From Paenibacillus prosopidis (GTDB taxonomy: Bacteria > Bacillota > Bacilli > Paenibacillales > Paenibacillaceae): a stretch of 64,000 nt of DNA. Below the pieces are notes generated by a model that saw only the letters and a program-made list of their open reading frames with translations, was not told the DNA's origin and ran no database searches. The stretch covers positions 124,001 to 188,000 of the forward strand of contig NZ_QPJD01000008.1 in assembly GCF_003337375.1 (NCBI RefSeq). The letters are read 5' to 3'. Positions 49,743 to 58,193 of this stretch are shown piece by piece (within the stretch, counting starts at the first letter, position 1; each line of letters begins with the position of its first letter). The translations under genes and the position numbers were made by a program.

Positions 49743-49799
49743 TTTCTTACCTGCATAATCAACGACTAAAGTTGCGTTTCTGATTTGTTGAATTTTCAT
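49743..49799 (-). pseudogene. N-terminal fragment of an MBL-fold hydrolase gene
   Basis: On the minus strand, GAAGGGG precedes ATG (49797-49799) and 19 codons reading MKIQQIRNATLVVDYAGKK. This is the usual start of UPF0173-like metallo-beta-lactamase-fold hydrolases, normally continuing FLIDP. Homology stops where the IS3 fragment begins, so the gene was cut there and its body lost. Promoter-like sequence remains upstream. Confidence 0.6.
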
Positions 49800-49862
49800 G
49801 ATTGAATCCCCTTCATCTCATTAGAATTTGTATAGTATGATAAAACAGTCATCTGTAACCGG

Positions 49863-49907
49863 AAAGTCACCACAGACTGCGGCTATCGCGGGGTCTGCGG
49901 TGACTTT
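49863..49907 (-). terminator. Terminator of the NmrA-like gene
   Basis: AAAGTCACC-A-CAGAC and GTCTG-C-GGTGACTTT form a long stem with one mismatch, 10 bases past the minus-strand stop. The minus-strand T-run is short (TTTCC). Confidence 0.6.
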
Positions 49908-49916
49908 AGTAACGAG

Positions 49917-50834
49917 TTAGCTGTTTCCGTTCTCCCCGGCGGCAGGTGCGAAAAATCCATGCTTTGCAGCTTGTTTGATCCACTCTACGAGCGGAGTGCC
50001 AGGTGCAGCAGTACGCAACTCGGCAATGACTTGGTCTGGCTTGGGCAACAAATGAGTATTTGATCCAACCCATTTGTACGAATCGGCCAAGCCTTCTGCT
50101 GTTTCCTTGCCCAATACTGGAGCTAACGCTACTTCGAACGCTTCCACTGGGAGAGAGTAAAACTGTATCTTTCGATCCAATGCAGCACTAAATTGCTCAG
50201 CCAGTTGATTACCGGTCAGCGCCTCAGGTCCTACGATAGGCAATGTTTGCCCAGCCAGCTCTGGATGGTTAAGCGCATATACGCCGTAAGCAGCCGCATC
50301 TTCCATGCTGATCCAAGCGATTGCAGAATCGCCTGGTACAGGATAAGCCAGTGTTTGGTTGTCTACAACGCCGGGAATAAGGAAGTTTTCCATATAAAAT
50401 GTAGGGTGAAGGATGATAGACGGAATGCCGCTTTGCTTCACATAAGCAATCAGTTCTAACTTAATGTCAAAGGCAGCGACACCAGTAACATCATCCGGAA
50501 CGAAACCGCTGGTATTAAAAACGAGAAGCTTAACATTTGCTTCTTTGGCGGCATCGACGGTATTGCGGATGAATTGGCGATTACGTTCCAGGTCATAGTC
50601 CACCGGCAACAGCAGGAACACTTTGCTGACTTCTTCATGAGCTGAGTGGAGGCTTCCTGCATCTGACAGATCGCCAACAAAGGTAGTAATCCCTTGCTCT
50701 TGAAGCTTTGCGGCCTTGTCCGAATTTCTAACGATCGTATGAACAGTATATCCTTCCTCCAGAAGCTCACGGGCGACTGCGCCTCCTTGCACGCCGCCGG
50801 CTCCATAAACCAATACTTTATCCTTATTTGCCAT
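49917..50834 (-). CDS. NmrA-like NAD(P)-binding oxidoreductase (atypical SDR)
   Basis: Protein of 305 residues with the N-terminal dinucleotide motif VYGAGGVQGGAVARELL and the NmrA-like second segment FVGDLSDAGSLHSAHEEVSK. VFNTSGFVPDD lies in place of the SDR serine loop and PSIILHPTFYMENFL is the family's central motif. Members act as NAD(P)H sensors or quinone/azo reductases. It is divergent from an HxlR regulator 138 bases away, a frequent arrangement for redox- or electrophile-responsive reductases, so it is probably repressed by that regulator. Confidence 0.88.
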   Translation of the reverse strand: MANKDKVLVYGAGGVQGGAVARELLEEGYTVHTIVRNSDKAAKLQEQGITTFVGDLSDAGSLHSAHEEVSKVFLLLPVDYDLERNRQFIRNTVDAAKEANVKLLVFNTSGFVPDDVTGVAAFDIKLELIAYVKQSGIPSIILHPTFYMENFLIPGVVDNQTLAYPVPGDSAIAWISMEDAAAYGVYALNHPELAGQTLPIVGPEALTGNQLAEQFSAALDRKIQFYSLPVEAFEVALAPVLGKETAEGLADSYKWVGSNTHLLPKPDQVIAELRTAAPGTPLVEWIKQAAKHGFFAPAAGENGNS

Positions 50835-50934
50835 TGTTCATCAACCTTTCGTTTACTAAAAGTAATATAGTGATTATAGTTAAATAATATAGGTATTAAT
50901 TCAAATATATAAGTACGCACATTAAGGATATATA

Positions 50935-50950
50935 GTATCCCTGAGGATAC
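50935..50950. promoter_or_regulatory. Palindrome in the NmrA/HxlR divergent promoter region
   Basis: GTATCC CTGA GGATAC, a perfect inverted repeat inside a longer imperfect palindrome (AAGGATATATAGTATCC then GGATACCTT). It lies 22 bases before the HxlR start codon, as expected for an autoregulatory operator of this winged-helix family. Confidence 0.5.
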
Positions 50951-50972
50951 CTTAAATAGGGAGGGAAACAGA

Positions 50973-51320
50973 GTGGATGAACAACACTCACAGTGCTCAC
51001 CATGTCCGGTTGAATTTACGGTCAATATGGTTGGAGGCAAGTATAAGCTGTTGATATTGCACCAGCTTGCGACTCATGGGGTTAGGCGGTTCAATGAATT
51101 AAGAAGAGATTTTCTCAATATTACGCAGCGCACACTCACTCGTCAGCTGCGTGAGCTCGAAAGCGATGGCTTAATTAACCGGCAAGTGTATTCAGAAATT
51201 CCACCCAAGGTAGAGTATTCACTATCAGAGACTGGTAAGAGCCTTTATCCTATATTTCTCCAAATAGAGAAATGGGGTCTGGACTATATGCAAAAAATCC
51301 AAAATAATGACAGGCAGTAA
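50973..51320 (+). CDS. HxlR-family winged-helix regulator
   Basis: Small DNA-binding protein of 115 residues. Cysteines near the start (HSQCSPCPVEF) are a possible redox or electrophile sensor, as in YodB/CatR-type HxlR proteins. NMVGGKYKLLILHQLATHGV, RFNELRRDFLNITQRTLTRQ, LRELESDGLINRQVYSEIPP and KVEYSLSETGKSLYPI are the family helices. The GTG start follows GGGAGGG by 8 bases. Divergent from the NmrA-like oxidoreductase it probably controls. Confidence 0.92.
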   Translation: MDEQHSQCSPCPVEFTVNMVGGKYKLLILHQLATHGVRRFNELRRDFLNITQRTLTRQLRELESDGLINRQVYSEIPPKVEYSLSETGKSLYPIFLQIEKWGLDYMQKIQNNDRQ

Positions 51321-52007
51321 CAAGAACGTGCCGGTATGAGTGGCGGTAGGATGTTCTCGAAGATCGCCGCGGAGGCGGAGAGAGCAGTCAGTTTCATGCC
51401 GGGAGGCCGCAGGCTGGGGTGGAGATGGCCAGCCGATCATCGTGATGGATATAGAATGCTTAACATTGAATATGTCAATATTAAGCTTTTTTTGTACTGG
51501 ATATAGAAGCAAATAGAGAATTGCATAAATAGGTATTTTGCATTCAGCGGATATTCTCATCAATCATGAAAATCAATCCTTCTTCAAGCTATTTTAGCAA
51601 AAGTCATTCCCACTAATTCTGACAATGCCCCACCAGCCGGCTGGTGCCCACATGTAAACCTATAACCAACCCCACTTCTCGCAAACGATGGCCATGGTGT
51701 TGCATGTGTTTCTCCTTTATGCCGGAAAGGTTAAGCAAGGTTGCCGACAGATGAATTTTATTTAAATGTTTAAGTATGCTTCTCTTCAAAGGAGAAGTCT
51801 TTTTTCTTTGTATAGATGACGTTATATAACTTGAGAATGTATAAGATGATGGGGTACCATTGAAAGAGGTTATAAAACCTATAGGCATCCTCATATTGTT
51901 AATATATCGGGAAACGAGCTTGAAAAGCTAAATCCAGTCAAACTGATTATTTTCATAAATGCATTAAATTAAAAGGGTTTGCTTCACAAAACGTTTAGGA
52001 GGTTCGT
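51321..52007. other. 687-bp interval without a supported gene
   Basis: Contains a G+C-rich patch (about 51350-51440) and A+T-rich remainder. A minus-strand open frame (51613-51894) has fragments such as REVGLVIGLHVGTSRL but no ribosome site or recognisable family. A hairpin CTTCTC/GAGAAG with TCTTTTTT follows at 51779-51803, a likely plus-strand terminator left from a lost gene. The promoter of the transglutaminase gene (GGAGG at 51991-51995) lies at the right end. Confidence 0.4.
51779..51803 (+). terminator. Orphan terminator-like hairpin
   Basis: CTTCTC, 7-base loop, GAGAAG, then TCTTTTTTC. No plus-strand gene ends immediately upstream; HxlR stops 460 bases earlier. Confidence 0.55.
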
Positions 52008-53189
52008 ATGCATAGAGCAGCATCAAAGTTGTTGATGATAATCATCATTATTGCAGCTGCATTCACTTTGGACCTGAAGCTGGATTTATTTCCTGCCGTA
52101 GCGGAGTCGGAGGAGGAAGCGGGCGATGCGGTGAAGCCGAATAAGCTAGAACAGCTGGAGCTGGAAATCGCTAAGCAATTCCAAATCCGATCTGAACGGT
52201 TTTCCGTTTCCTATTCGGGGGACAAGCAGGAGCTGTCGGAAAAACTGACGGATGTTATCCGGGCTGCTTTGAGGCATGATGACTATTCAGCCTACATACT
52301 CGAATCCTACCTGTACACGATCCGCAGCTGGGGCAACCGGTCGACGATTTCAATTGAGGCGAGATACCGCGAGACAAAGCAGCAGACGGCTGTCGTTGAC
52401 GATGTGGTAGCGAAAGCGCTCGCGACAATCATTAAACCGACAATGAATGACCATGAGAAAATAAAAGCGATTCATGATTGGATTGTCAGTCATGTGGAAT
52501 ATGACCAGTCGTTAACTCACTATACGGCCTATGAGGCGGTAACCTCAGGGGAGACAGTATGCCAGGGCTATTCCCTGCTTGGGTACAAAATGCTGAAGGA
52601 AGCGGGAATAACGGTACTAATTGCGGAAGGGACCGTGAATACAGGAGAGCACGCTTGGAATATGGTAAAGCTTGACGGCGTCTGGTACCATCTTGATTTG
52701 ACGTGGGACGATCCCGTCAGTAAGACGGACAAAGGACAGTCTGCGGAAGTAACAAAATCAAAAAACGCTGCGATCAGATATAACTACTATTTGAAGACAG
52801 ATGAGGAGCTGCGCGCAGACCACCAATGGACCAAATCTTATCCGGCGGCAGCTGCACAATATGTGCAGGTCATTCGTGAGCTGGAGCAGCAAGGGTCAAC
52901 AGCTGAGAGGGAGCGCTTCAGCAATTTAAAGCTGGCGCTTGGCTTACACTGGCTCGAGCCGGAGTATACGGTATCAAGCTCGGAGCAGCTAAGTCGTGTT
53001 GTTCAATCGGCTCTAGAATCCCGTACTGCCAGTCTGGAGTTCAGGTATGAGCAAGGCGATCAATTTCCGGGAGCTTTGAAGGCAGCCTTCCAAGACGTTA
53101 ATATTGCAGTCGGCTATAGAGCAAGTTATGAGCCGTATGCGGGCGATGGTTCCTTGCTCGTACGAATTAAGCTTGAATATGGGCGGTAG
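52008..53189 (+). CDS. Exported transglutaminase-like cysteine protein
   Basis: Protein of 393 residues with an N-terminal membrane anchor or signal (LLMIIIIIAAAFTLDLKL). The transglutaminase-like core carries a complete papain-like triad: C185 in GETVCQGYS, H215 in GEHAWNMVK and D230 in YHLDLTWDD. NDHEKIKAIHDWIVSHVEYD is the usual helix before the core. Such proteins are seen as cell-wall or surface peptidases or cross-linking enzymes; actual activity cannot be told. A further 130 residues after the core form an unassigned C-terminal domain. GGAGG precedes ATG 52008. Not obviously linked to sugar metabolism. Confidence 0.85.
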   Translation: MHRAASKLLMIIIIIAAAFTLDLKLDLFPAVAESEEEAGDAVKPNKLEQLELEIAKQFQIRSERFSVSYSGDKQELSEKLTDVIRAALRHDDYSAYILESYLYTIRSWGNRSTISIEARYRETKQQTAVVDDVVAKALATIIKPTMNDHEKIKAIHDWIVSHVEYDQSLTHYTAYEAVTSGETVCQGYSLLGYKMLKEAGITVLIAEGTVNTGEHAWNMVKLDGVWYHLDLTWDDPVSKTDKGQSAEVTKSKNAAIRYNYYLKTDEELRADHQWTKSYPAAAAQYVQVIRELEQQGSTAERERFSNLKLALGLHWLEPEYTVSSSEQLSRVVQSALESRTASLEFRYEQGDQFPGALKAAFQDVNIAVGYRASYEPYAGDGSLLVRIKLEYGR

Positions 53190-53315
53190 GTATATGGTGA
53201 GAAGTGCGCAAGAAAACAACATATTTCGTATGTAAAACGATACTTTTCTGGATGGATGCAGGCTATGATTTACACAGGAATTGTGAAATAGCCTGAGGAA
53301 AGAAGGTAAAAGGAT

Positions 53316-54470
53316 ATGTTGGAAACCAATGAAAAAATTTGGTTAAACGGGGTAATCGAAAAGATTGCAACGAAAATGGATTGGGTCAGCGAAAAATCCA
53401 GAAACAAAATCCCTTACACGACGATTAACGGAACGCATGACGACCGCAGCATAGACAACCCGAGCGGTAACAAAACGGATGGCATCAACTGGTGGACCAA
53501 TGGCTTCTGGGGCGGCATGATGTGGCTGATGTATCATGAAACCGGCAATGAAAAATACAAAGAGATTGCTAATATTTCTGAAGCCGGGTTGGATCAATGC
53601 TTCCAGGATTATTACGGGCTGCATCACGATGTCGGGTTTATGTGGCTTCCGACCAGCGTGGCCAATTATAAAGTAACGAAGAATGCGGAGTCCCGGAAAA
53701 GAGCGCTGCATGCAGCCAACTTGCTGGCAGGACGTTTTAATCTGGCGGGAGGGTTTATCCGCGCATGGAACGATGTGGGAGATAAAGACACCAGAGGCTG
53801 GGCGATCATCGACTGCATGTTTAATATTCCCCTTCTCTACTGGGCTTCGGAAGAAACGGGAGATCCGCGGTTTAAGCAGATTGCCATGAAGCATGCGGAT
53901 ACGTCCATGTCGGCTTTCGTGAGACCGGACGGTTCCGTGAATCACATTGTGGAGTTCGATCCGTTTAACGGCGGAGTGGTCAAAACCTACGGAGGACAAG
54001 GCTATGAAGAGGGCTCTTCATGGACGAGAGGGCAGACCTGGGCCTTGTACGGCTTTATGATGAGCTACATCCACACCGGAAAAGAAGAATACTTGAATAC
54101 GGCTAAGCGTGTTGCTCATTATTTTATGGCCAACATCCCTGACAGCGGAGTGATACCGGTTGATTTCAGACAGCCGAGAGAGCCGAGGCGTGAGGATGAC
54201 ACGGCTGCAGCGATTGCAGCTTGCGGATTGCTTGAAATTGCCAAGGCAGTAGGCCCGTACGAGAAAGATTCCTATATCAAAGCTGCACTTAAGCTGCTTA
54301 AAACGTTGGATGAGTCGCGCAGCGACTGGTCCAGGGATAATGATTGCATTTTGCAAAACGGTTCAGGGGCGTATTATGCCAAATCGCATCATCATCCGAT
54401 TATCTATGGCGACTATTATTTTATGGAAGCTATCTTTAAACTTAAGGGTAATGATTTGTATCTTTGGTAA
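53316..54470 (+). CDS. GH88 unsaturated uronyl hydrolase
   Basis: Cytoplasmic alpha6/alpha6-barrel enzyme of 384 residues that hydrates and cleaves the unsaturated uronic acid left by polysaccharide lyases at the non-reducing end. Both catalytic aspartates are visible: D105 in HHDVGFMWLP and D166 in WAIIDCMFNIPLLYW, 61 residues apart as in the characterised Bacillus enzyme (D88 and D149, from memory). WWTNGFWGGMMWLMY, SSWTRGQTWALYGF and HHPIIYGDYYFMEAIF are further signatures. GAGGAAAG precedes ATG 53316. It lies beside the kinase/regulator pair and the sugar-acid operon, and is the intact relative of the broken gene at 28327. Confidence 0.93.
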   Translation: MLETNEKIWLNGVIEKIATKMDWVSEKSRNKIPYTTINGTHDDRSIDNPSGNKTDGINWWTNGFWGGMMWLMYHETGNEKYKEIANISEAGLDQCFQDYYGLHHDVGFMWLPTSVANYKVTKNAESRKRALHAANLLAGRFNLAGGFIRAWNDVGDKDTRGWAIIDCMFNIPLLYWASEETGDPRFKQIAMKHADTSMSAFVRPDGSVNHIVEFDPFNGGVVKTYGGQGYEEGSSWTRGQTWALYGFMMSYIHTGKEEYLNTAKRVAHYFMANIPDSGVIPVDFRQPREPRREDDTAAAIAACGLLEIAKAVGPYEKDSYIKAALKLLKTLDESRSDWSRDNDCILQNGSGAYYAKSHHHPIIYGDYYFMEAIFKLKGNDLYLW

Positions 54471-54489
54471 GGGTTATATCTATTTATTC

Positions 54490-54516
54490 TAGGACCCGGA
54501 AGGGTCCTATTTGTTA
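54490..54516 (+). terminator. Terminator after GH88
   Basis: TAGGACCC, 4-base loop, GGGTCCTA (8 bp, perfect), then TTTGTT. It lies 20 bases after the stop; the convergent kinase gene ends at 54550. Confidence 0.8.
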
Positions 54517-54549
54517 TTATGGATGATAAATTATATCGCAGGAGAATGA

Positions 54550-56343
54550 TTATTTTGAGAAATAGCCGACAGTTTCGTGATCGAACAACGGAAGCGTAAT
54601 TTCTATTTTTGTTCCAAAGCGTTCTTTGGCTTTAATAATAAACCGGGAGTCGGTACCGAATTGTATTTTTATTCTCTTATAAGTGTTATAAAGACCTATA
54701 TGCGGTTGGTCTTCATCGGCATTTGCTGATGAAAACTGTAACCTATCCCTGATTTGTTTCAAGTGATCCGGGGAAATCCCTATACCATTGTCAATCACCG
54801 CTATAAGCAATTTGCGGCCTTTTGCACGGATCCTAATTTTGATTATCCCCGGATCCTTTTTGTTTTTTATGCCATGATACAAGGCATTCTCGACCAGCGG
54901 CTGCAAAATGAGTTTATTCACCCGATAATCCAGAAGGTCCTCTTCTAAATCCCAAATCACCTTGAATTTGTCCGAATATCTGTATTTGAGTATTTCGATA
55001 TAACTGCGGGTATATTGCAGCTCTTCTTCAAGCCGAATAAGCTGAATGGGCACATCGAGCGCATATTTAAGAATGTCAGATAAATGCTCCAGCATAACGT
55101 TCGCCTCATTGGGTTTCCCGGTGAGGCTTATTACTTTCCAATAAATCGTTTGGAGAGTATTGAACAAGAAATGAGGATTGATCTGGGCTTGCAGAGTTTT
55201 TAGCTCAAGAACCTCATTTCGGTATTTACGTTCTGAAAGCTGTACGGTTAAGTAGTTATGCTCCACGAACGTTCTTAATACGTTTTGAATGATGTAATTG
55301 TAGACATTATAAGGTTTTTCCTCGACCAACGATAACTCGGTTCCGTATTTGGCTGAGTGGATGATATTCAGAATTGATTTGACATTGCGATAATTATTTC
55401 TTGTGAGTATATAGGCGAGCAGAGTACCGGCAATAAAACAAGCGATAAGCAGAAAGAACGTCAATTTAGTCAGGTAATTCGGCACCTTGTACAGACTTTC
55501 CTGTGAAGTGACCATAACAAAGCTCCAACCATATTTATCTGAGTGTAGTTTCGAAACCAGACTTGGGTCATTAGCAGATCGAATTGTAAAAAAGGACTCT
55601 TTGTTTAAGGCGATTTCCTCGAACTGCTTATTTGTGAAATCAACCAATTGGGTTCGGCTTGTCATCAATTGATTATTCTGATCTAAAATAAAGATCTGCT
55701 GCTCGGGAAGCACCTTCAGATGGTCCAATTGCTTTTCAATGTAATCGGTAGATATGTTAAGGATGAGCACACCGGAATTTGGGACCTGGGATAGTTTGCG
55801 GTAAAGCGTAATGACCTTATTTGGCGGCTGGAATGAAAACTCCTTAACCGTACGGGACTCTGCCCACATCATATCATTCTCATGCAGATCTATGCTTTGG
55901 CGCCAGGAAACATCGTGAGACGTGCTTAAATAGTCAATCCCGTTTTTGCTGTTGTAATAACGTCCATAGTCATTCGGGATATACATATAAATGGAATCAA
56001 TATAGGGCCTGGCATTTGCCGGAGCATCGATAAAATCACGTACCGTATCGAACAGTGTTATATCTCCTGATTCCAGTACCGGCGATCTTAAGACGCGATT
56101 CATATTATGATTTATTGTAGGATTTGTAATAAAATACAAAGAGATGGCATCCAATTCATTAAAAATCAACTCGACGTTATCTTTGGCTTGCCTAAGCATG
56201 CTTGAGTTATTGGCAACGATAGCATCTTTGATGTAATTCTCAATAATAAGATTGAATAAACCTCCCAATACTAAAATCGGAATGAACATCGGCAAAATTA
56301 CGCTTACAAAGTTTTTGATGAAAAAAGTATGAATTGTTTTCAT
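54550..56343 (-). CDS. YesM-type sensor histidine kinase
   Basis: Sensor kinase of 597 residues. TM1 (VILPMFIPILVLGGLFNLII), an extracellular domain of about 260 residues, TM2 (LTFFLLIACFIAGTLLAYIL), then a linker without an obvious HAMP signature. The kinase core has the phospho-His near residue 391 (QINPHFLFNTLQTIYWK), N-box LQPLVENALYHG, G-box VIDNGIGISPDHL and HIGLYNTYKRIKIQFG. It starts 6 bases after its response regulator. It probably senses the substrate of the importer at 59179. Confidence 0.92.
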   Translation of the reverse strand: MKTIHTFFIKNFVSVILPMFIPILVLGGLFNLIIENYIKDAIVANNSSMLRQAKDNVELIFNELDAISLYFITNPTINHNMNRVLRSPVLESGDITLFDTVRDFIDAPANARPYIDSIYMYIPNDYGRYYNSKNGIDYLSTSHDVSWRQSIDLHENDMMWAESRTVKEFSFQPPNKVITLYRKLSQVPNSGVLILNISTDYIEKQLDHLKVLPEQQIFILDQNNQLMTSRTQLVDFTNKQFEEIALNKESFFTIRSANDPSLVSKLHSDKYGWSFVMVTSQESLYKVPNYLTKLTFFLLIACFIAGTLLAYILTRNNYRNVKSILNIIHSAKYGTELSLVEEKPYNVYNYIIQNVLRTFVEHNYLTVQLSERKYRNEVLELKTLQAQINPHFLFNTLQTIYWKVISLTGKPNEANVMLEHLSDILKYALDVPIQLIRLEEELQYTRSYIEILKYRYSDKFKVIWDLEEDLLDYRVNKLILQPLVENALYHGIKNKKDPGIIKIRIRAKGRKLLIAVIDNGIGISPDHLKQIRDRLQFSSANADEDQPHIGLYNTYKRIKIQFGTDSRFIIKAKERFGTKIEITLPLFDHETVGYFSK

Positions 56344-56349
56344 AATAGG

Positions 56350-57072
56350 CTACTCGTTTCTAACTTCACGCGGTGACTTTCCGTAGTACTTGCCAAACGC
56401 CCGGGTGAAATTTTTGGAATTTGCGTAGCCGACAAGCTCGCTTACCTGATAGATCTTGTACTGAAAATCTTCAAGAAGTTCTTTTGCTTTGCTCATTCGC
56501 TTATCCAGTAAGAGATCAGAGAAATTTTGGCCTGTCTTGTCTTTAAAAAATTTACTGAGATACTGGGGAGTCATATATACGGAATCCGCAGCCCCTTCCA
56601 GACTGGCTGTAGAAAGATGCTTGTCTACGTATTGACGAACCGCGGCTATCACTTTGTGTTCCGTTATAGCGGATTCCACAGCTTCCTTTACGGTCTCGTT
56701 ATTTAACTCCTCGTAAAGCTTTTTGAAAGTCTCAACAAGCTCGCCGTATTTTGTAGGCTTAATAATATAATTTTTCACACCGTATATGATAGCCTTTTGT
56801 GCAAATTCGAATTCCTTGTGACCGCTTAGGAACACGATTTTTATAGGTAAGCGCTTACGGTATATCTCATGGGCCAAATCCAAGCCGTTCATTACAGGCA
56901 TTTTAATGTCGCTAAGCACAACATCCACTCGTTCTAATTCAATAAAAGTTAGAGCATCCGCCCCGTTTTCTGCTTCCCCTACAATTTCAAATCCGATTTC
57001 TTGCCAAGGGAAATAGTTCCGTAAGCCGGTTCGGGTCTCTTTCTCATCGTCGACGATCAGAAGCCTGTACAT
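56350..57072 (-). CDS. Short YesN-type response regulator (receiver plus AraC domain)
   Basis: Regulator of 240 residues. Receiver with D8/D9, phospho-acceptor D55 (VVLSDIKMP) and the lysine in NYIIKPTKYGEL. It passes almost directly into an AraC domain (LEGAADSVYMTPQYLSKFFK, IYQVSELVGYANSKNFTRAF), lacking the long linker present in the two other regulators here (441 and 537 residues). It is the first gene of the minus-strand pair and divergent from the operon at 57334, which it presumably activates. A cre-like palindrome lies inside it (56846-56859). Confidence 0.93.
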   Translation of the reverse strand: MYRLLIVDDEKETRTGLRNYFPWQEIGFEIVGEAENGADALTFIELERVDVVLSDIKMPVMNGLDLAHEIYRKRLPIKIVFLSGHKEFEFAQKAIIYGVKNYIIKPTKYGELVETFKKLYEELNNETVKEAVESAITEHKVIAAVRQYVDKHLSTASLEGAADSVYMTPQYLSKFFKDKTGQNFSDLLLDKRMSKAKELLEDFQYKIYQVSELVGYANSKNFTRAFGKYYGKSPREVRNE

Positions 57073-57268
57073 TAAAAGCCCCCCCAGTTGTGTAACTTAT
57101 ATGACTATTACAGTATAACAGCATAGAGCTTCCAAGAATCATATCAAACAGTGGAATATTAAGTTAAGCTAATTTATAGCAAGAAATGATACCTTTCGCG
57201 GGTTGAGGGACAAAAGAAACATAATTAGAGGTACTGAATAACAAATAGAATGCCTGTTTTTATAAATA

Positions 57269-57282
57269 TGTAAGCGCTATTA
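57269..57282 (+). promoter_or_regulatory. Candidate CcpA (cre) site upstream of the sugar-acid operon
   Basis: TGTAAGCGCTATTA matches TGWAARCGYTWNCW at 13 of 14 positions, including the palindromic AAGCGCT core. It lies 52 bases before ATG 57334, a position for repression of the operon when preferred carbon is present. Confidence 0.55.
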
Positions 57283-57333
57283 TTTAGTCAGCAGCAACGG
57301 TCAATCAAACAAAAACGAAAGGGGTCAAGAAGG

Positions 57334-58146
57334 ATGGGGATGAAATTTGGTTGTCATGGTTACACATGGCAGCTGTCTTATGAAACACAGTCGGATAATT
57401 TGCCCCATATATTAGACGTCATTGCCGGCGGCGGTTTTAAGGGTTTGGATACGCAGGTAGCGATGCTCGGCAGATTCTATAATCACCCGACTCTTCTCAA
57501 GGAAGAATTGCAAAAACGTAATCTTGAACTCGCGGCTTTAACGCTTTCCTTGCACTGGCTTCATAAGGGGGAAACGGACGAAGAGCAAAGTACAGCGGAC
57601 TATTTTATCGAGTATCTCAGACACTTTCCGGGCGCGCTGCTTAATGTAGTCCAAATGCCGGGCAGCAATCGTGATGAATTGCAAACCAGACAGCGTAATG
57701 TTCTGGATTGCGTCAATGCTATTGCAAAAAGAGCTGCAGATCAGGACATTGTAACAGCCTTTCATCCCAACTCTCCGCCAGGCTCGGTTTTTAGAAACGA
57801 AGAGGATTATAAGGTTATGTTCGATGGTTTAGATACGGATGTGATCGGATACACCCCTGACGCAGGTCATATCGCTTGCGGCGGCATGGATGTGGCAGAA
57901 ATTTTCGAAACGTATAGACCGCTTATCAAGCATGTGCACTTTAAAGACGCTTCAGCGGATTATGTGTGGAAGGCGATGGGCGAAGGGGTGATTGATTTCC
58001 CGCGCATTGTCAGACATCTGCGGAATACCGATTATAATGGTTGGATCATGGTAGAAGAAGAATCCGAGAAAGCGGTAGCCGACCCGGATGGCGCTATGAT
58101 GGAAAACAGCCGCTATGTTAAAGAACAGTTAATACCGATCGCGTAA
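57334..58146 (+). CDS. Sugar phosphate isomerase/epimerase-like TIM barrel
   Basis: Xylose-isomerase-like (AP endonuclease 2) TIM-barrel protein of 270 residues. Candidate metal ligands follow the family pattern: the strand ending TAFHPNSPPGS, D in YTPDAGHIACG, H in KHVHFKDASAD and E in WIMVEEESE. In the family such enzymes isomerise or epimerise keto-sugars or inosose derivatives with a divalent metal. AAAGGGG lies before ATG 57334; ATG 57340 is a possible alternative. First gene of the operon; the reaction is not determinable. Confidence 0.87.
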   Translation: MGMKFGCHGYTWQLSYETQSDNLPHILDVIAGGGFKGLDTQVAMLGRFYNHPTLLKEELQKRNLELAALTLSLHWLHKGETDEEQSTADYFIEYLRHFPGALLNVVQMPGSNRDELQTRQRNVLDCVNAIAKRAADQDIVTAFHPNSPPGSVFRNEEDYKVMFDGLDTDVIGYTPDAGHIACGGMDVAEIFETYRPLIKHVHFKDASADYVWKAMGEGVIDFPRIVRHLRNTDYNGWIMVEEESEKAVADPDGAMMENSRYVKEQLIPIA

Positions 58147-58193
58147 CAAGAGATTTTGGAAATAGATGAATAAATCATTAAAGGAGTATATAC

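Noticed and set aside
51225..51563. 112-codon minus-strand open frame overlapping the HxlR end
   Set aside because: Low-complexity proline/serine segments, overlaps a real gene, no start signal.
53236..57197. AAYGATACYTTTC shared upstream of GH88 (53236-53248) and in the 57-kb promoter region (57185-57197)
   Set aside because: 11 of 13 matches could arise by chance given the number of comparisons, and the distance to possible -10 boxes differs (15 and about 22 bases).
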